Notes: a model not told the origin generated them from the letters alone. Shown: positions 26,607 to 37,439, counted from the stretch's first letter. The stretch is DNA of 64,000 nucleotides from CAZFGK01 sp964518635 (GCA_964518635.1 CAZFGK010000009.1:1-64000), one strand, 5' to 3'. Translations and numbers: made by a program.

Positions 26607-27128
26607 TCAGACCTTTGCTAGCGGATCAGCGATATTCGCCATGAGAAGTATTTCCCGCCATTCATCTGATGTGACTGGCTGTATCGACAATCTTGATCCC
26701 TGCTGGACCACCATCATCTGAACAAGTCGAGGGTTTTTCTTGAGTTCAGAGAGCGTAAGTATCGCTTTGAATTTCAGGCGAAGCGTGACATCGACCATAT
26801 ACCAGATCGGATTCGCAGGTGATGCTTTCGGATCAAAATGTTCACTGGACGAATCCCAGCCGGTATGATCCGGATAGCCGGAATTGGTGACTTCGCAGAT
26901 CCCCGCAATTCCGGTCTCCGGGCAGGAGCTGTGATAGAAAAATATCCCATCCCCTTTTTTGATCTCATCCCGAAGGAAGTTACGGGATTGATAGTTGCGC
27001 ACTCCGTCCCAGCTTCCCGTTTTCTTCGGAAGCGCACTCAAATGCTCGATACCGAAGCAGTCCGGCTCGGTTTTGAAAAGCCAGAATCGTCGTCCATTCT
27101 GCGGGGATTCGAGGATAATTTTCGACAT
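26607..27128 (-). CDS. EVE-domain protein
   Basis: 173 residues. RRFWLFKTEPDCF, WDGVRNYQSRNFLRD, KKGDGIFFYHSSC and PIWYMVDV match the EVE domain (PF01878), a PUA-like fold that binds modified bases in nucleic acids, in a small stand-alone protein of usual length (about 140-170 residues). The C-terminal SELKKNPRLVQMMVVQQGSRLSIQPV is also family-like. It ends 1 nt from the convergent beta-helix gene. Which modified base it binds cannot be told from the sequence. Confidence 0.9.
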   Translation of the reverse strand: MSKIILESPQNGRRFWLFKTEPDCFGIEHLSALPKKTGSWDGVRNYQSRNFLRDEIKKGDGIFFYHSSCPETGIAGICEVTNSGYPDHTGWDSSSEHFDPKASPANPIWYMVDVTLRLKFKAILTLSELKKNPRLVQMMVVQQGSRLSIQPVTSDEWREILLMANIADPLAKV

Positions 27129-27313
27129 GCACGAAATCTAGACGCCCTCAATCTGAACTGCAAGCAAACTGCTTCTGTAAATAGGGGAAAATTGAGCACT
27201 TCCGGGCTTCCTCACAGGACAATTGGTTGACAAAAACTGCGTTTTCGAGTTCATTTCAATCCGCTGAGAACTAATGTTCTTCCCGTCTGTTTCTACCGAT
27301 AACAAGGGAATAT

Positions 27314-30300
27314 ATGTACACATCCGCTCGTTCTGTTCGTTCGTTCAACCCTGTTCTCAAACTTCTCTTTGCACTGATCTGTGCATGGCTGGTGTTGAGC
27401 ATTACGTTTTCACCTTCTGTACAGGCGACCGATTACGCGATTCATCTAAAATCACGGGTTATCGAAACCGGTAGCCGTCGTCTCAACACCTCGGCTATTG
27501 CCGCGATTCAGATTGGCAAGCCGACTCTCATACAGTTCAATGGCCCGCTCACAGATGCCGATCGCTCCTCCATGGAATCCCGAGGGATTACCTTCCTTGA
27601 GTATATCCCGAATTTCACCTATCTGGTCCGAATGAATCAGCAACTTCCCCTTGCAGAAATGCAGGGGATGGGGATACGCTGGGCTGAGGAACTGACTGTC
27701 GCGGACAAACTCGATCCCCGATTTGAATCCAATGATCTCCCTGCTTTTGCCAGAGTCGCCAATGACTCACTCCGGTTGATCGTAGTTCTGCACAAAGATA
27801 TTGATCCTGTGCAGTGGGCTTCGCAGTCGGCGTTTCTCCTTGGATTCAATCTGGTTGGAGTCGAACCGAGTATCAACGCAGTTGATCTCGTCGCGCCAGC
27901 GAGTCTCGTGGAGAGTCTTGCGGGCGAGGAATCTGTCCTCTGGATTGAACCGGGGCTTCCAGAACCGGTTGAACATAATGCTGATTGCCGGACAAACCTC
28001 GGTGCCGGGACTCTTCAGACCGCACCCTATAGTCTGACCGGCAATGGGATCACCGTCGCCATGTGGGATGGGGGACGGGCCGATCCGAATCACCCCGATT
28101 TCACCGGACGTGTGACCTCAATGGATGCCGCCGGAATTTCCGGTCATGCGACCCACGTCGCTGGCACGGTCATGGGAAGTGGCGCGCTGACCTTGAATAA
28201 TCGCGGGATGGCGACGCAGGCATCGATGCTCACTCAGCTCTGGTGGAACTCTGGATCAGAAGCACAAGGTGAGTATTCAAACGTCATCAATAATTTTGAT
28301 GCCCTCCTTGCGACTAATTCCTGGGGATATGGCGTAGGCTCTCCAGTCAGTCTGAGCGCGTGTCAGGGAACGCTTGGGAACTATTTCAGCGTGAATGCGA
28401 CCCTCGACAACATCGTACGAGGAACGAGCGGCCGTGCTATCACCATTATGTGGTCAGCTGGAAATGACCGTGGAGGAAGCTCTCAGTATTGCGGCTCAAT
28501 CGGAATGACCTACGGGACCATCTCCCCTCCGGGAACTGGTAAGAATCTGGTGACCGTCGGAGCGATCAATTCGAATAACAATAGCATGACCAGCTTCTCT
28601 TCATGGGGACCAACCGATGACGGGCGTATCAAGCCAGACGTAGTCGGACCCGGTTGTCAGTCATCCGGAGATGGAGGTGTGACCAGCACCTATTTGAACA
28701 ACAGCTACGCAGTACTCTGTGGGACTTCGATGTCCACGCCTGCCGTCGCAGGTATCGTAGCACTTATGTATGATCGTCATCGTACCGTCTTCGGTGACGA
28801 CAATATCTATCCTTCGACTGTGAAGGGAATTCTGATCAATAGTGCCGGTGATCTGGGAAATGCAGGCCCTGACTACGCCTATGGTCATGGCAAAGTTGAC
28901 GGTGTCAAAGCAGTCGACAAGATCGCACTCGGTGAGCCATCTTATGTCGAAGGGACTATCACGACTGGTGTGACAAAACTCTATGACCTGACTGTTCCAT
29001 CGGGAGCCACTCGCTTGAAAGTGACACTCGTCTGGGATGATCCAGGTGGTTCATCGATATCCGGTCTTGATCTTATCAATGATCTCGATCTAACCTTGAT
29101 CGCACCAAACAGTAACGTAACTCAGCCGTGGACTTTGAATCCAGCCAGCCCTTCAACGGCGGCAACCCGCAGTGTTGATCGTATTAACAATGTTGAAACC
29201 GCCGAAGTGACCAGTCCGACTCCGGGACAATGGAAAGCACGAGTGGTCGGATTCAACATCCCGACCGGCCCGCAAAAATTCTCGCTGGTCTTCACACCGG
29301 ACAATATCCATACACCGGGCAGTCTGAATGCGGTCGAAGTGGTCGCCAATGCAGATATCGAGACCGACCCGAATCAGACTGATACTGCCCGATTCTGGGT
29401 CCGAAATATCGGAGCCAGTGCTGATTCAGTTCGCGTGACTGTCAGCGAACAACTGAACTGGATTCTCGGCGGTGGATTCACCGCCACCTATTCACTCGGA
29501 GTTCTCGACTCGGCGCAGGTGCTTGTTCCCTACGCTGTCCCGAATGGAACTGCCTCGCAGGTGATCAACAAAATTAGTTGTCAGGCGAAGAGTCTGTCTG
29601 ATTCGCTCGCTGTCTCGAACGATACCCTTACCATTTCCGCTGGTCTCATCGCAAGTGTAGCCATTCTCGACCTTCAGAATGTTGACACGACCCTCTCTCC
29701 TTCTTCGCTCAGTGTGAGTGTGCAGGTGAAGAACAATTCAAACGGAATTGCATCAATCACCACCCTCCTAGATAATCCGAATAGTTGGGTAATTTCTCCT
29801 GCATCGATCAACCTGTCGATGCCGATTTCAGCTGAAACAACGCTCGTCTTCCAAGTTTCAGTTCCCGCCGAGCTTGCACATCTGGACAACTTCTCACTTT
29901 CTGCTATCAGCAGCATCGGCTCTGAAAGTGCCGACACGGCGGTTAGTAATTTTGTAATCTACAATCCTGTGCAACCACCGACGCTTGATGCACCATCGGT
30001 GAATAGCTACCTGACTGATCCGACCCCGACATTCAGCTGGCTCAATGGTGGGGATTCTGTTCGATTGATTATTGCAACAGATCTGGCGTTGACAAACGTG
30101 CTCCACTCATATGGAGGACTCACCGCTTCGAGTTTCGAAATTCCATTGGTCGATCAACTCTCCGACGGGCTCTATTATTGGGGCGCACGGAAATTTGTTG
30201 GACCGGATAGTTCATCCTATCAGGCCAATCCACGCCTGGTCGGGATCGACAATACGGCACCTCAGGAGGTTACTCCTGTCGCACCTGCCGGTGGAATTAT

Positions 30301-31123
30301 GATTACTGATACAGGTTTCAATTTTGTTGTCAACCCGGTTGGGATTGTACCTCCACTCGTCTCACCCGAATACCTGCGGATTCGATATGCCAACGATTCA
30401 ACGTTTGGTTCTCCAAACGTGCTTGAGAGTATTGCCGGGAACAGCTACGCACCGAATGGCACGGTCGGACAGGGTCGCTGGTTCTGGCAAGCGCAGCGTT
30501 ACGATCTTGCTGGCAACAGCTCGGCATACTCTGCAACGACCTCGTTCCTGTTAGATACCGATCCGCCAGTCACGCCGAATCTGATCACGCCGAATGACTC
30601 AGCAAATATTGGCAGTCCAGTTGTTCTCAAATGGAGCAGCCAGCCGTCAACTGTACATGAGCGCACGACCGAATACTCGATCCTGCACATCTCAACACTC
30701 CCGAACTTTGGGGAATTCTCCACATTTTTTGGATTTATCTATGGTGCTGATTCGTTGCTCGTTCCACCCGGAACGCTCACTCCCGGTACTCGTTACTTCT
30801 GGCGAGTAAAGCCGTTTGACTCTGCCGGATTCACCAATGACTACACTGCCGGCAGGACATTCGTCTACGATAATCTGATCTGTGGCGACTTAGACAGAAG
30901 TGGATCAAACCCGGATATCGGAGATCTAACCAATATGGTTGACTACCTGTTCATCACCCTGGTCGAACCGGTTCCTCTTTCGATTGCAGATGTCAATTGC
31001 GACAATTCGGTCGATATCGGCGATCTTACGATACTCGTTGATCACCTGTTTATCTCGAACGTACCGCTCTGCTGTACCTTTGCAGCACCACCGATAAAGC
31101 ATGGAGAATCCACTCTCCGTTAA
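27314..31123 (+). CDS. Secreted S8 subtilisin-like protease with dockerin-like C-terminus
   Basis: 1269 residues; ATG with AAGGGA about 6 nt upstream and a signal peptide ending near VQA. A propeptide-like region (~30-215) precedes the catalytic domain with Asp in VAMWDGGRADPNHPDF (~251), His in SGHATHVAGTVMG (~277; HAT replaces the common HGT) and Ser in GTSMSTPAVAG (~470). A jelly-roll P-like or PPC-like domain (~545-660, LKVTLVWDDPGG) and several Ig-like or Fn3-like segments follow (to ~1180). The end has two dockerin-like repeats (NPDIGDLTNMVDYLFI and VDIGDLTILVDHLFIS). It overlaps the next gene by 23 nt. Confidence 0.93.
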   Translation: MYTSARSVRSFNPVLKLLFALICAWLVLSITFSPSVQATDYAIHLKSRVIETGSRRLNTSAIAAIQIGKPTLIQFNGPLTDADRSSMESRGITFLEYIPNFTYLVRMNQQLPLAEMQGMGIRWAEELTVADKLDPRFESNDLPAFARVANDSLRLIVVLHKDIDPVQWASQSAFLLGFNLVGVEPSINAVDLVAPASLVESLAGEESVLWIEPGLPEPVEHNADCRTNLGAGTLQTAPYSLTGNGITVAMWDGGRADPNHPDFTGRVTSMDAAGISGHATHVAGTVMGSGALTLNNRGMATQASMLTQLWWNSGSEAQGEYSNVINNFDALLATNSWGYGVGSPVSLSACQGTLGNYFSVNATLDNIVRGTSGRAITIMWSAGNDRGGSSQYCGSIGMTYGTISPPGTGKNLVTVGAINSNNNSMTSFSSWGPTDDGRIKPDVVGPGCQSSGDGGVTSTYLNNSYAVLCGTSMSTPAVAGIVALMYDRHRTVFGDDNIYPSTVKGILINSAGDLGNAGPDYAYGHGKVDGVKAVDKIALGEPSYVEGTITTGVTKLYDLTVPSGATRLKVTLVWDDPGGSSISGLDLINDLDLTLIAPNSNVTQPWTLNPASPSTAATRSVDRINNVETAEVTSPTPGQWKARVVGFNIPTGPQKFSLVFTPDNIHTPGSLNAVEVVANADIETDPNQTDTARFWVRNIGASADSVRVTVSEQLNWILGGGFTATYSLGVLDSAQVLVPYAVPNGTASQVINKISCQAKSLSDSLAVSNDTLTISAGLIASVAILDLQNVDTTLSPSSLSVSVQVKNNSNGIASITTLLDNPNSWVISPASINLSMPISAETTLVFQVSVPAELAHLDNFSLSAISSIGSESADTAVSNFVIYNPVQPPTLDAPSVNSYLTDPTPTFSWLNGGDSVRLIIATDLALTNVLHSYGGLTASSFEIPLVDQLSDGLYYWGARKFVGPDSSSYQANPRLVGIDNTAPQEVTPVAPAGGIMITDTGFNFVVNPVGIVPPLVSPEYLRIRYANDSTFGSPNVLESIAGNSYAPNGTVGQGRWFWQAQRYDLAGNSSAYSATTSFLLDTDPPVTPNLITPNDSANIGSPVVLKWSSQPSTVHERTTEYSILHISTLPNFGEFSTFFGFIYGADSLLVPPGTLTPGTRYFWRVKPFDSAGFTNDYTAGRTFVYDNLICGDLDRSGSNPDIGDLTNMVDYLFITLVEPVPLSIADVNCDNSVDIGDLTILVDHLFISNVPLCCTFAAPPIKHGESTLR

Positions 31124-31775
31124 TGATGAGCGGGAGGGGAAATTCCTTTCCCTTCGCTTTCGCATGGTCGAAGAGCAACTGGTTTGCCGAGGGATCAATG
31201 ATGCCGCGGTGCTGGGTGCGATGCGCTCAGTTCCACGACATCTGTTTGTTTCCGAGTCGCTTCAATCTGAAGCATACGACGACCATCCAGTCTCCATCGG
31301 ACATGATCAGACTATCTCCCAGCCATATATCGTCGCTTTCATGCTCTCGGCTCTTAGTTTGAATCGGAATGCCAAAGTTCTTGAGATCGGGACCGGATGT
31401 GGCTATCAGACGTCTGTTCTGGCTGAAATTGTTCGAGAGGTTTGGAGCATTGAAATTCTTCCAGCTCTCCTGTTTCGCGCCAACCAGAGACTGGATCATC
31501 TTGGATACAAAAATGTTCACACGATGCTCGGAGATGGCAATCTTGGCTGGGCAGCCGAAGCCCCATTCGATGCCATCGTGGTCTCTGCCGCATCAGAGAC
31601 GATCCCGGAACCGCTGATCTCACAGCTTACTCCGGAGGGACGGATGGTCATCCCTCTCGTCAAACAGGATGGCAGTCAGCTGCTTGTTCTTGTGAAACGG
31701 ACATCCGGCGGAATCAATACGAGTGAGCTTCTGGCAGTTCGGTTCGTCCCCCTTCGGAAGACCGGACTTGTCTAA
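31101..31775 (+). CDS. pcm: Protein-L-isoaspartate O-methyltransferase
   Basis: 224 residues. It repairs isoaspartyl residues in damaged proteins using S-adenosylmethionine. RFRMVEEQLVCRGI, VPRHLFV, the substrate motif GHDQTISQPYIVAFM, SAM motif I VLEIGTGCGYQTSVLA and PFDAIVVSAA are all present and of normal length. The ATG at 31101 lies inside the upstream protease gene; ATG 31164 (MVEEQLVCRG) is an alternative start that would still contain the whole family domain. Probably cytoplasmic. Confidence 0.93.
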   Translation: MENPLSVNDEREGKFLSLRFRMVEEQLVCRGINDAAVLGAMRSVPRHLFVSESLQSEAYDDHPVSIGHDQTISQPYIVAFMLSALSLNRNAKVLEIGTGCGYQTSVLAEIVREVWSIEILPALLFRANQRLDHLGYKNVHTMLGDGNLGWAAEAPFDAIVVSAASETIPEPLISQLTPEGRMVIPLVKQDGSQLLVLVKRTSGGINTSELLAVRFVPLRKTGLV

Positions 31776-31968
31776 AGGCCCCGAGCCCACACAGAAACTC
31801 TGTTCACGAAAACAAACAATTCGGCTTTCGTGAGCGTATCCTAACGGATATGTTTGCCTCCGTTGGCCGGCACAGCTTCAAGTTTTCCAGAACGTTCTGG
31901 AACCACCCGTCGTCGATGTCCGGTAAGAATTTGTATACGCTCGACTCATTATTGGAAAGGACGAATCC

Positions 31969-34629
31969 ATGAGAAATCGGTCAGTGATGCTGCTCATCGT
32001 TACGATGGCGCTGACCTCCATCCCGACACTGCAGTCACACGCCGTGCCACGCTCAGTGCACAGCGAAGTTCTGCAGGGTCCAAGAGCGACCGACGAAAAG
32101 CCGAAAGGGGACGAAAAACCCTTTGCCGAGCTGATCAAAGGAAAGGTCGCCATCGAAGGGTTTATGACCCTGTATCGAGACACCATCGACCAGTCAGTAC
32201 TGCTGGCCATCAGACCAGACCAGTTCGACACTACCTTTCTGATGGGTGTCAGCCGAACAAGTTCGGACGGGTCGTTTAATGATCCGGGAGCGATGCTCGG
32301 AACGACGCCGGTCTATTTCAAGCGGGTTGGGAAGACCATTTTGCTGCTCGAACGAAATACTCGTTTCCGACTGGACGACACCTCCGCCGTCGGTCGCAAG
32401 CTCCTTCGCGGAGCAGCGAGCGATGGCCTGATTACGTCGGTAGCAGTGAAGTCACTGCCCGATCCGAAAACAAAGGCAGTGCTGATCGATGCCTCTGCTC
32501 TTTTCATCACCGACATCTACAACGCCTCCTTCTTTTCGAATCAACCGGGCGGTCCGGGGATGAATTTCGATGCACGGAACTCGACGTTTCAGTCGATCAA
32601 GTCATTCCCCTTAAATACCGAAATCACGGTACGACTGCACTACAAGACGAATCGTCCGCAAGGGGAAGAGGCCTGGCAGAATCCATACAGCTACTTCCTG
32701 AACACGCACTTTTCGTTGTATGGACTGCGCAAATCAGATTATGTCCCTCGCTATGCTGATGATCGTGTTGGGAACTTCATGACCGTCGTGCAGGACTATT
32801 CGGATGTAAATCTCAAGACTCCGTATGTTCGTTATGCAGAACGATGGAACCTAAAAAAGAAAGACACACTTCTCCCACTCTCTGAACCGGTGAAGCCGAT
32901 CGTCTATTGGGTGGACAAGAATGTGCCGTTGGAATATCGCGATGCCTTCGCTGAAGGAATCGAATTCTACAATCGCTCATTTGAGAAAATCGGTTTCCGC
33001 AATGCTATTGTTGCCAAGCAGATGCCCGACACCGCTGACTGGGATCCGGCTGATGCACGTTTCAATGTCGTCCAGTGGATCGTCGTGCCGGGGGCTGCTT
33101 ATGCCGTCGGTCCAAACCGTACGAATCCTTTTACCGGAGAAGTCTACGATGCCGACATTCGAGTCTCGGCAGACTTTATTCGCTTCATGCTTAACACGCA
33201 GCGAAACTACATCCAGCCGCATGTGAGCTCATCGCCGACTGATGCCCTCGCGACCACTTCTGAATGGGTAGCAGGAACCGGACATGATCATTTGTGCAAC
33301 TATCAGGAATCATCACACGACAATCTGACCTTCTCACTTTTGGTCCTAGGAGCAGTCAATGATCCGATTGTCCGGGATTCTCTGATCAAGGAATATGTCC
33401 ACGCCTATACGGTCGAGCTTGTCGCCCACGAAGTCGGTCACACCCTCGGCTTTCGTCACAATTTCAAAGGTACCTCGATCTATTCTCTTGATCAGGTTCA
33501 GGATCGTAATTTCACCAAGGTCAATTCATTGACTGGTTCGATTATGGACTACGGCGGCCCGAACTTGGCAGCCCCGGGAAAACCACAAGGTGAGTTCTAC
33601 GCCTCTGTTCCGGGTCCGTACGATGACTGGGTCGTTGAATATTCCTACTCAGAATTTGGCGGTAAAACACCTGAAGAGGATTATCCGCATCTCCAGAAAA
33701 TCGCTGCAAAATCAGCAGACCCACGACTGGCTTACGCCACCGATGAAGATTTCTTCGGTTGGACGGCTTATCGTGGACCTGATCCTCTGGTCGAATTGCA
33801 TCAGGTGGGTCAGCCGCTTGAATATGCTCGCCGGAAACTGGAGCTCACAAAGCATCTTTGGAAAGAATCGATCAAGAATGTCGAACAGCCGGGTGCAAGA
33901 TATGTAAACTACCGGAATGCCTTTGCCTCCGGTTGGCGTGCCTATACTGAAGCGGTCTATGTGACCACCAAGCATATTGGTGGAATCTATAAGAATCGCA
34001 GTCACCCTGGTGATGCCCCCGAAGTGCGCCCATTCACACCCGTCCCAGCCACGAAGCAGCGGGAAGCACTCGACCTCCTGATGAATGAACTCTTCTCATC
34101 AGAGTCATTCAACTGGCCGGCAGATCAGTTGAATAAACTTCAGCTTGAGCAGTTCCTGGATTTCACCTGGAGCGCAGGAAATGTAACGACTGTTGACTAC
34201 AATATCACCGGTCAGATATTCAATCTTCAGAATTTCGCGCTGAACGGACTATTCCATCCGCAGGTGCTGGGCCGACTGGTCAACAATCTTGAGCGTGTCG
34301 ACGGGGATCAATACACGATGCTCGAGCACTTCTCCAAGATCCGCCGCTCCCTCTGGAATGAGCTGGAAGGTGGTGGAGCGATCAGTGATATTCGTCGCAA
34401 TGCGCAACTTCAGTATCTCAACCGGCTTGCAAATATCATGACCAGCCCGGCCGGGTTTTATCCCGCCGATGCTCGCTCACTTGCTATCAGCGAGCTGATG
34501 ACACTCAAAGGAAGTGTCTCACGCGCCCTGGCCGCAGGACGCGCTGACGGTATGACTCGCGCACACTTAAATGAAGCTGCACGCCAGATTGACGCCGCCC
34601 TTGATGCAGAAATGGAGCACAACCGATGA
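31969..34629 (+). CDS. Secreted zinc-dependent metalloprotease, DUF5117/DUF4953 type
   Basis: 886 residues. Signal peptide to about residue 24, followed by a polar linker. The N-terminal half matches the DUF5118/DUF5117 arrangement seen in large Bacteroidetes-type metalloproteases (GFMTLYRDTIDQSVLLAI, PVYFKRVGKTILLLE, YVPRYADDRVGNFM). The zinc motif HEVGHTLGFRHN lies near residue 485, followed by SIMDYGGPN. The C-terminal half is the DUF4953-like helical region. No dockerin or sorting domain is present, so it may be periplasmic. It is followed at once by a paralogue. Confidence 0.9.
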   Translation: MRNRSVMLLIVTMALTSIPTLQSHAVPRSVHSEVLQGPRATDEKPKGDEKPFAELIKGKVAIEGFMTLYRDTIDQSVLLAIRPDQFDTTFLMGVSRTSSDGSFNDPGAMLGTTPVYFKRVGKTILLLERNTRFRLDDTSAVGRKLLRGAASDGLITSVAVKSLPDPKTKAVLIDASALFITDIYNASFFSNQPGGPGMNFDARNSTFQSIKSFPLNTEITVRLHYKTNRPQGEEAWQNPYSYFLNTHFSLYGLRKSDYVPRYADDRVGNFMTVVQDYSDVNLKTPYVRYAERWNLKKKDTLLPLSEPVKPIVYWVDKNVPLEYRDAFAEGIEFYNRSFEKIGFRNAIVAKQMPDTADWDPADARFNVVQWIVVPGAAYAVGPNRTNPFTGEVYDADIRVSADFIRFMLNTQRNYIQPHVSSSPTDALATTSEWVAGTGHDHLCNYQESSHDNLTFSLLVLGAVNDPIVRDSLIKEYVHAYTVELVAHEVGHTLGFRHNFKGTSIYSLDQVQDRNFTKVNSLTGSIMDYGGPNLAAPGKPQGEFYASVPGPYDDWVVEYSYSEFGGKTPEEDYPHLQKIAAKSADPRLAYATDEDFFGWTAYRGPDPLVELHQVGQPLEYARRKLELTKHLWKESIKNVEQPGARYVNYRNAFASGWRAYTEAVYVTTKHIGGIYKNRSHPGDAPEVRPFTPVPATKQREALDLLMNELFSSESFNWPADQLNKLQLEQFLDFTWSAGNVTTVDYNITGQIFNLQNFALNGLFHPQVLGRLVNNLERVDGDQYTMLEHFSKIRRSLWNELEGGGAISDIRRNAQLQYLNRLANIMTSPAGFYPADARSLAISELMTLKGSVSRALAAGRADGMTRAHLNEAARQIDAALDAEMEHNR

Positions 34630-34688
34630 ATACTCGCTCCAACTCAACCAACCGAATGATTCTCCCCCTGATTGCTAGAGGAAATGCC

Positions 34689-37382
34689 ATGACTGTAGAC
34701 CGCCTTCGCCCCCTCGTCACCGGCCTTCTGACTGCCGCGCTCTTCGCGCTTGCGGTCGTGGCCGATGCCGGTGCACAGAATAATCCCCGATCGGTTCATG
34801 CCCAACCGCAGCGACCAAAAAGCTCCGGAAAGGGACCGAGCAAACCGGGTGACGAAAAACCGATGTCGGAAATGACAAAGGGAAAGACTTCCTACAAAGG
34901 CTATTTCACCCTGTATCATGACACTACCGACAACTCCCTGCTTCTGCAGATTAACAAGAATCAATTTGACACCATGTTTATTCTGGCAGAGACTCGTTCC
35001 GGTGGGGACGGCTTCTTTGCGGAGTCCGGTCTGATGAACAACACCGCGCCGGTCTATTTCAAGCGCGTCGGTAAAACCGTCATGCTTCTGGAAAAGAATT
35101 TGCGATTCATCGCCGATTCGAATTCAACCGCCGCCAATGGCGCGGTGCAGAATGCCGCTTCCGATGGACTGTTGGCTTCAACAACAGTGAAGTCACAGCC
35201 CGATTCGAATGGTGCCATTCTCGTGGATGCGATGCCACTCTTTGTCCGTGACGCCGAAAATCTGAATTTCTTTATCGGACAGGCCGGACAAACCGGCGTT
35301 GGCTTCGACCGTGGTGCAAGCTACGTGGAAGCGGTCAAGAGCTTCCCGATGAATTCAGAAATCACTGTTCGTCTTGCCTACAAAACCAGCCGACCGATGA
35401 GTGGGGATGCCCTTCAGAATCCGTACAGCTTTTACCACACCTATCAATGGTCGTTGATTGAAATGACCAAGACGGACTATGTTCCTCGTCTGGCTGACGA
35501 CCGCGTTGGCAACTACATGACCATGTTTCAGGATTACAGCGATATCAAAAAAGAGTCGCCGTATGTCCGCTACATCAACCGCTGGAACCTGAAAAAGAAA
35601 AACCCCGAAGCTCGAATTTCTGAGCCAGTCAAACCGGTAGTCTACTGGATCGAAAACACATGGCCGATGGAGTATCGTGCGGCAGTCGCTGCCGGTATTG
35701 AATACTGGAATCAGTCTCTGTCGAAACTTGGTTACTCAAATGCAGTGGTCGCGCGCCAGATGCCTGACACCGCCGACTGGGATCCAAGCGACATTCGCTA
35801 TTCTGTCGTTCGCTATCAGATCATGAAAAACAATCCGTACGCAGCGATTGGACCGCACCGTGCCAATCCGCTTACCGGTGAAGTATTGGATGCCGATATC
35901 GGTTTCAACGCAGATGTGATTCGTGGTCTCGGACTTCAGTACCAGAGACGTCAAAGCAAAGTGAATTTCGAAGGCATGGTTATTGATGAACCGCAGGTTC
36001 CGAAAATCGGTCATCGCGCCGGTCAGGAACATTTCAAGTGCGAAATGGCGGAAGCAGGATCGGAAATGGCGGCTTTCGCATTGAATTCCGCGCTAATCTC
36101 CATCGACGATCCGGCGAAGAAAGAGGAGATGACCAAGGAGTTCATCAATCAATTCCTCAAGTTCGTCATTGCACACGAAGTAGGTCATACGTTGACCCTT
36201 CGTCATAACTTTGCCGCTTCGACTTTACTCCCCGTGAGCAAAGTGAATGATCCGTCCTATACCGCGAACAACTTCACACTGGGTTCAGTTATGGACTACC
36301 CCGCACCGAACGTCGCTGTTCCGGGAGAGACTCAAGGTGCGTTTTACGGTTACGTCGCAGGCCCATACGATGACTGGGTGATGGAGTACATGTATTCTGA
36401 TTTTGGTGCGAAAACACCGGAGGAGGAGCATGAAAAACTTCAGGCCATCGCTGATCGTGCCGCCGAGCCGATGCTCGCCTACGCGACCGATGAAGATTGC
36501 TTTGGGAATGGCCCGAAGGGGATTAATCCGTATGTCAATCATTGGGACATGACCTCCGATCCGATTGAGTACTATGAAAGAGCAATGAAGCTTTCACGCT
36601 CGATCTGGAAGAATAAAATGTCTGAATTCGAAACCCCCGGTGCTCGTTATCCGGAATATACGCTGGCATTTTCTCAGAATATCCAGCCCTTCGCACAGGG
36701 TGCGACGGTTGTTCCCCGTTTTGTCGGTGGAATGCGTACCAATCGTTACCATGTCGGCGATTCGAAGAGTGGGGATCTTCCTTTTGATCCGATCCCAGCT
36801 GCGATGCAGAAACGTGCCATCGCGTTCCTGCGTGATCAGATCTGGGCAGCAGATGCCTTCGACATTTCTGCGGAAGTGCTGAATAAACTCTCGCCGGAAC
36901 AGTGGCAGGATTTTCAGTGGACGGCCGGAGATATTCCGCAGGTTGACTATAACATTCACGGCGTGGCGATGAATATCCAGAACATCACCCTTGCGCAGCT
37001 CTACAATCCGCTGCTGCTGGGACGTCTGGTGAACATTGCTCGTCGCTATTCGCCGAATGAAGAGAAGTACACCATCTACGATATGTTCACCGATGTCCGC
37101 AAAGGAATCTGGTCAGAGCTTGATGCCAACAAGTCGATCAACTCTTTCCGTCGGCAATTGCAGATGGCTCACTTGACGCGCCTGACCAATATCTATCTAA
37201 GTGCGCCGGGGCAGTTCCCGCTTGATGCACGCACCCTGGCTGGGAATGATCTTCGCGAGATCAAGTCAGCTGCAAGTCGTCTGATCGGCGGGACCGCCGT
37301 AGACGAAATGTCACGCGCTCATCTTCGCGCAGTTGTGCATTTGATTGAAGCGGCTGAATCGGCGAGTTTGAGCTACAACTAG
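34689..37382 (+). CDS. Secreted zinc-dependent metalloprotease, DUF5117/DUF4953 type, paralogue
   Basis: About 897 residues from ATG 34689, preferred because AGAGGA lies just upstream and a clean signal peptide (MTVDRLRPLVTGLLTAALF) follows; the in-frame ATG 34626 overlaps the previous stop. Same architecture as its neighbour: PVYFKRVGKTVMLLEK, YVPRLADDRVGNYM, zinc motif HEVGHTLTLRHN near residue 494, SVMDYPAPN. The two proteins are clearly homologous along their whole length, pointing to tandem duplication. A strong terminator follows. Confidence 0.9.
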   Translation: MTVDRLRPLVTGLLTAALFALAVVADAGAQNNPRSVHAQPQRPKSSGKGPSKPGDEKPMSEMTKGKTSYKGYFTLYHDTTDNSLLLQINKNQFDTMFILAETRSGGDGFFAESGLMNNTAPVYFKRVGKTVMLLEKNLRFIADSNSTAANGAVQNAASDGLLASTTVKSQPDSNGAILVDAMPLFVRDAENLNFFIGQAGQTGVGFDRGASYVEAVKSFPMNSEITVRLAYKTSRPMSGDALQNPYSFYHTYQWSLIEMTKTDYVPRLADDRVGNYMTMFQDYSDIKKESPYVRYINRWNLKKKNPEARISEPVKPVVYWIENTWPMEYRAAVAAGIEYWNQSLSKLGYSNAVVARQMPDTADWDPSDIRYSVVRYQIMKNNPYAAIGPHRANPLTGEVLDADIGFNADVIRGLGLQYQRRQSKVNFEGMVIDEPQVPKIGHRAGQEHFKCEMAEAGSEMAAFALNSALISIDDPAKKEEMTKEFINQFLKFVIAHEVGHTLTLRHNFAASTLLPVSKVNDPSYTANNFTLGSVMDYPAPNVAVPGETQGAFYGYVAGPYDDWVMEYMYSDFGAKTPEEEHEKLQAIADRAAEPMLAYATDEDCFGNGPKGINPYVNHWDMTSDPIEYYERAMKLSRSIWKNKMSEFETPGARYPEYTLAFSQNIQPFAQGATVVPRFVGGMRTNRYHVGDSKSGDLPFDPIPAAMQKRAIAFLRDQIWAADAFDISAEVLNKLSPEQWQDFQWTAGDIPQVDYNIHGVAMNIQNITLAQLYNPLLLGRLVNIARRYSPNEEKYTIYDMFTDVRKGIWSELDANKSINSFRRQLQMAHLTRLTNIYLSAPGQFPLDARTLAGNDLREIKSAASRLIGGTAVDEMSRAHLRAVVHLIEAAESASLSYN

Positions 37383-37406
37383 TCGAACGACTCCACCAGC
37401 AATTCA

Positions 37407-37439
37407 CGGAACCCGCATCCCGCGGGTTCCGTTTTTTTT
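37407..37439 (+). terminator. Rho-independent terminator
   Basis: A 9 to 10-bp GC-rich stem (37408-37416 with 37422-37430), loop ATCCC, then eight T. Ends the DUF5117 pair. Confidence 0.92.

Noticed and set aside
31854..32279. 141-residue frame before the DUF5117 gene
   Set aside because: Overlaps the signal peptide and linker of the real gene in another frame; composition is Arg/Ser-rich shadow sequence.
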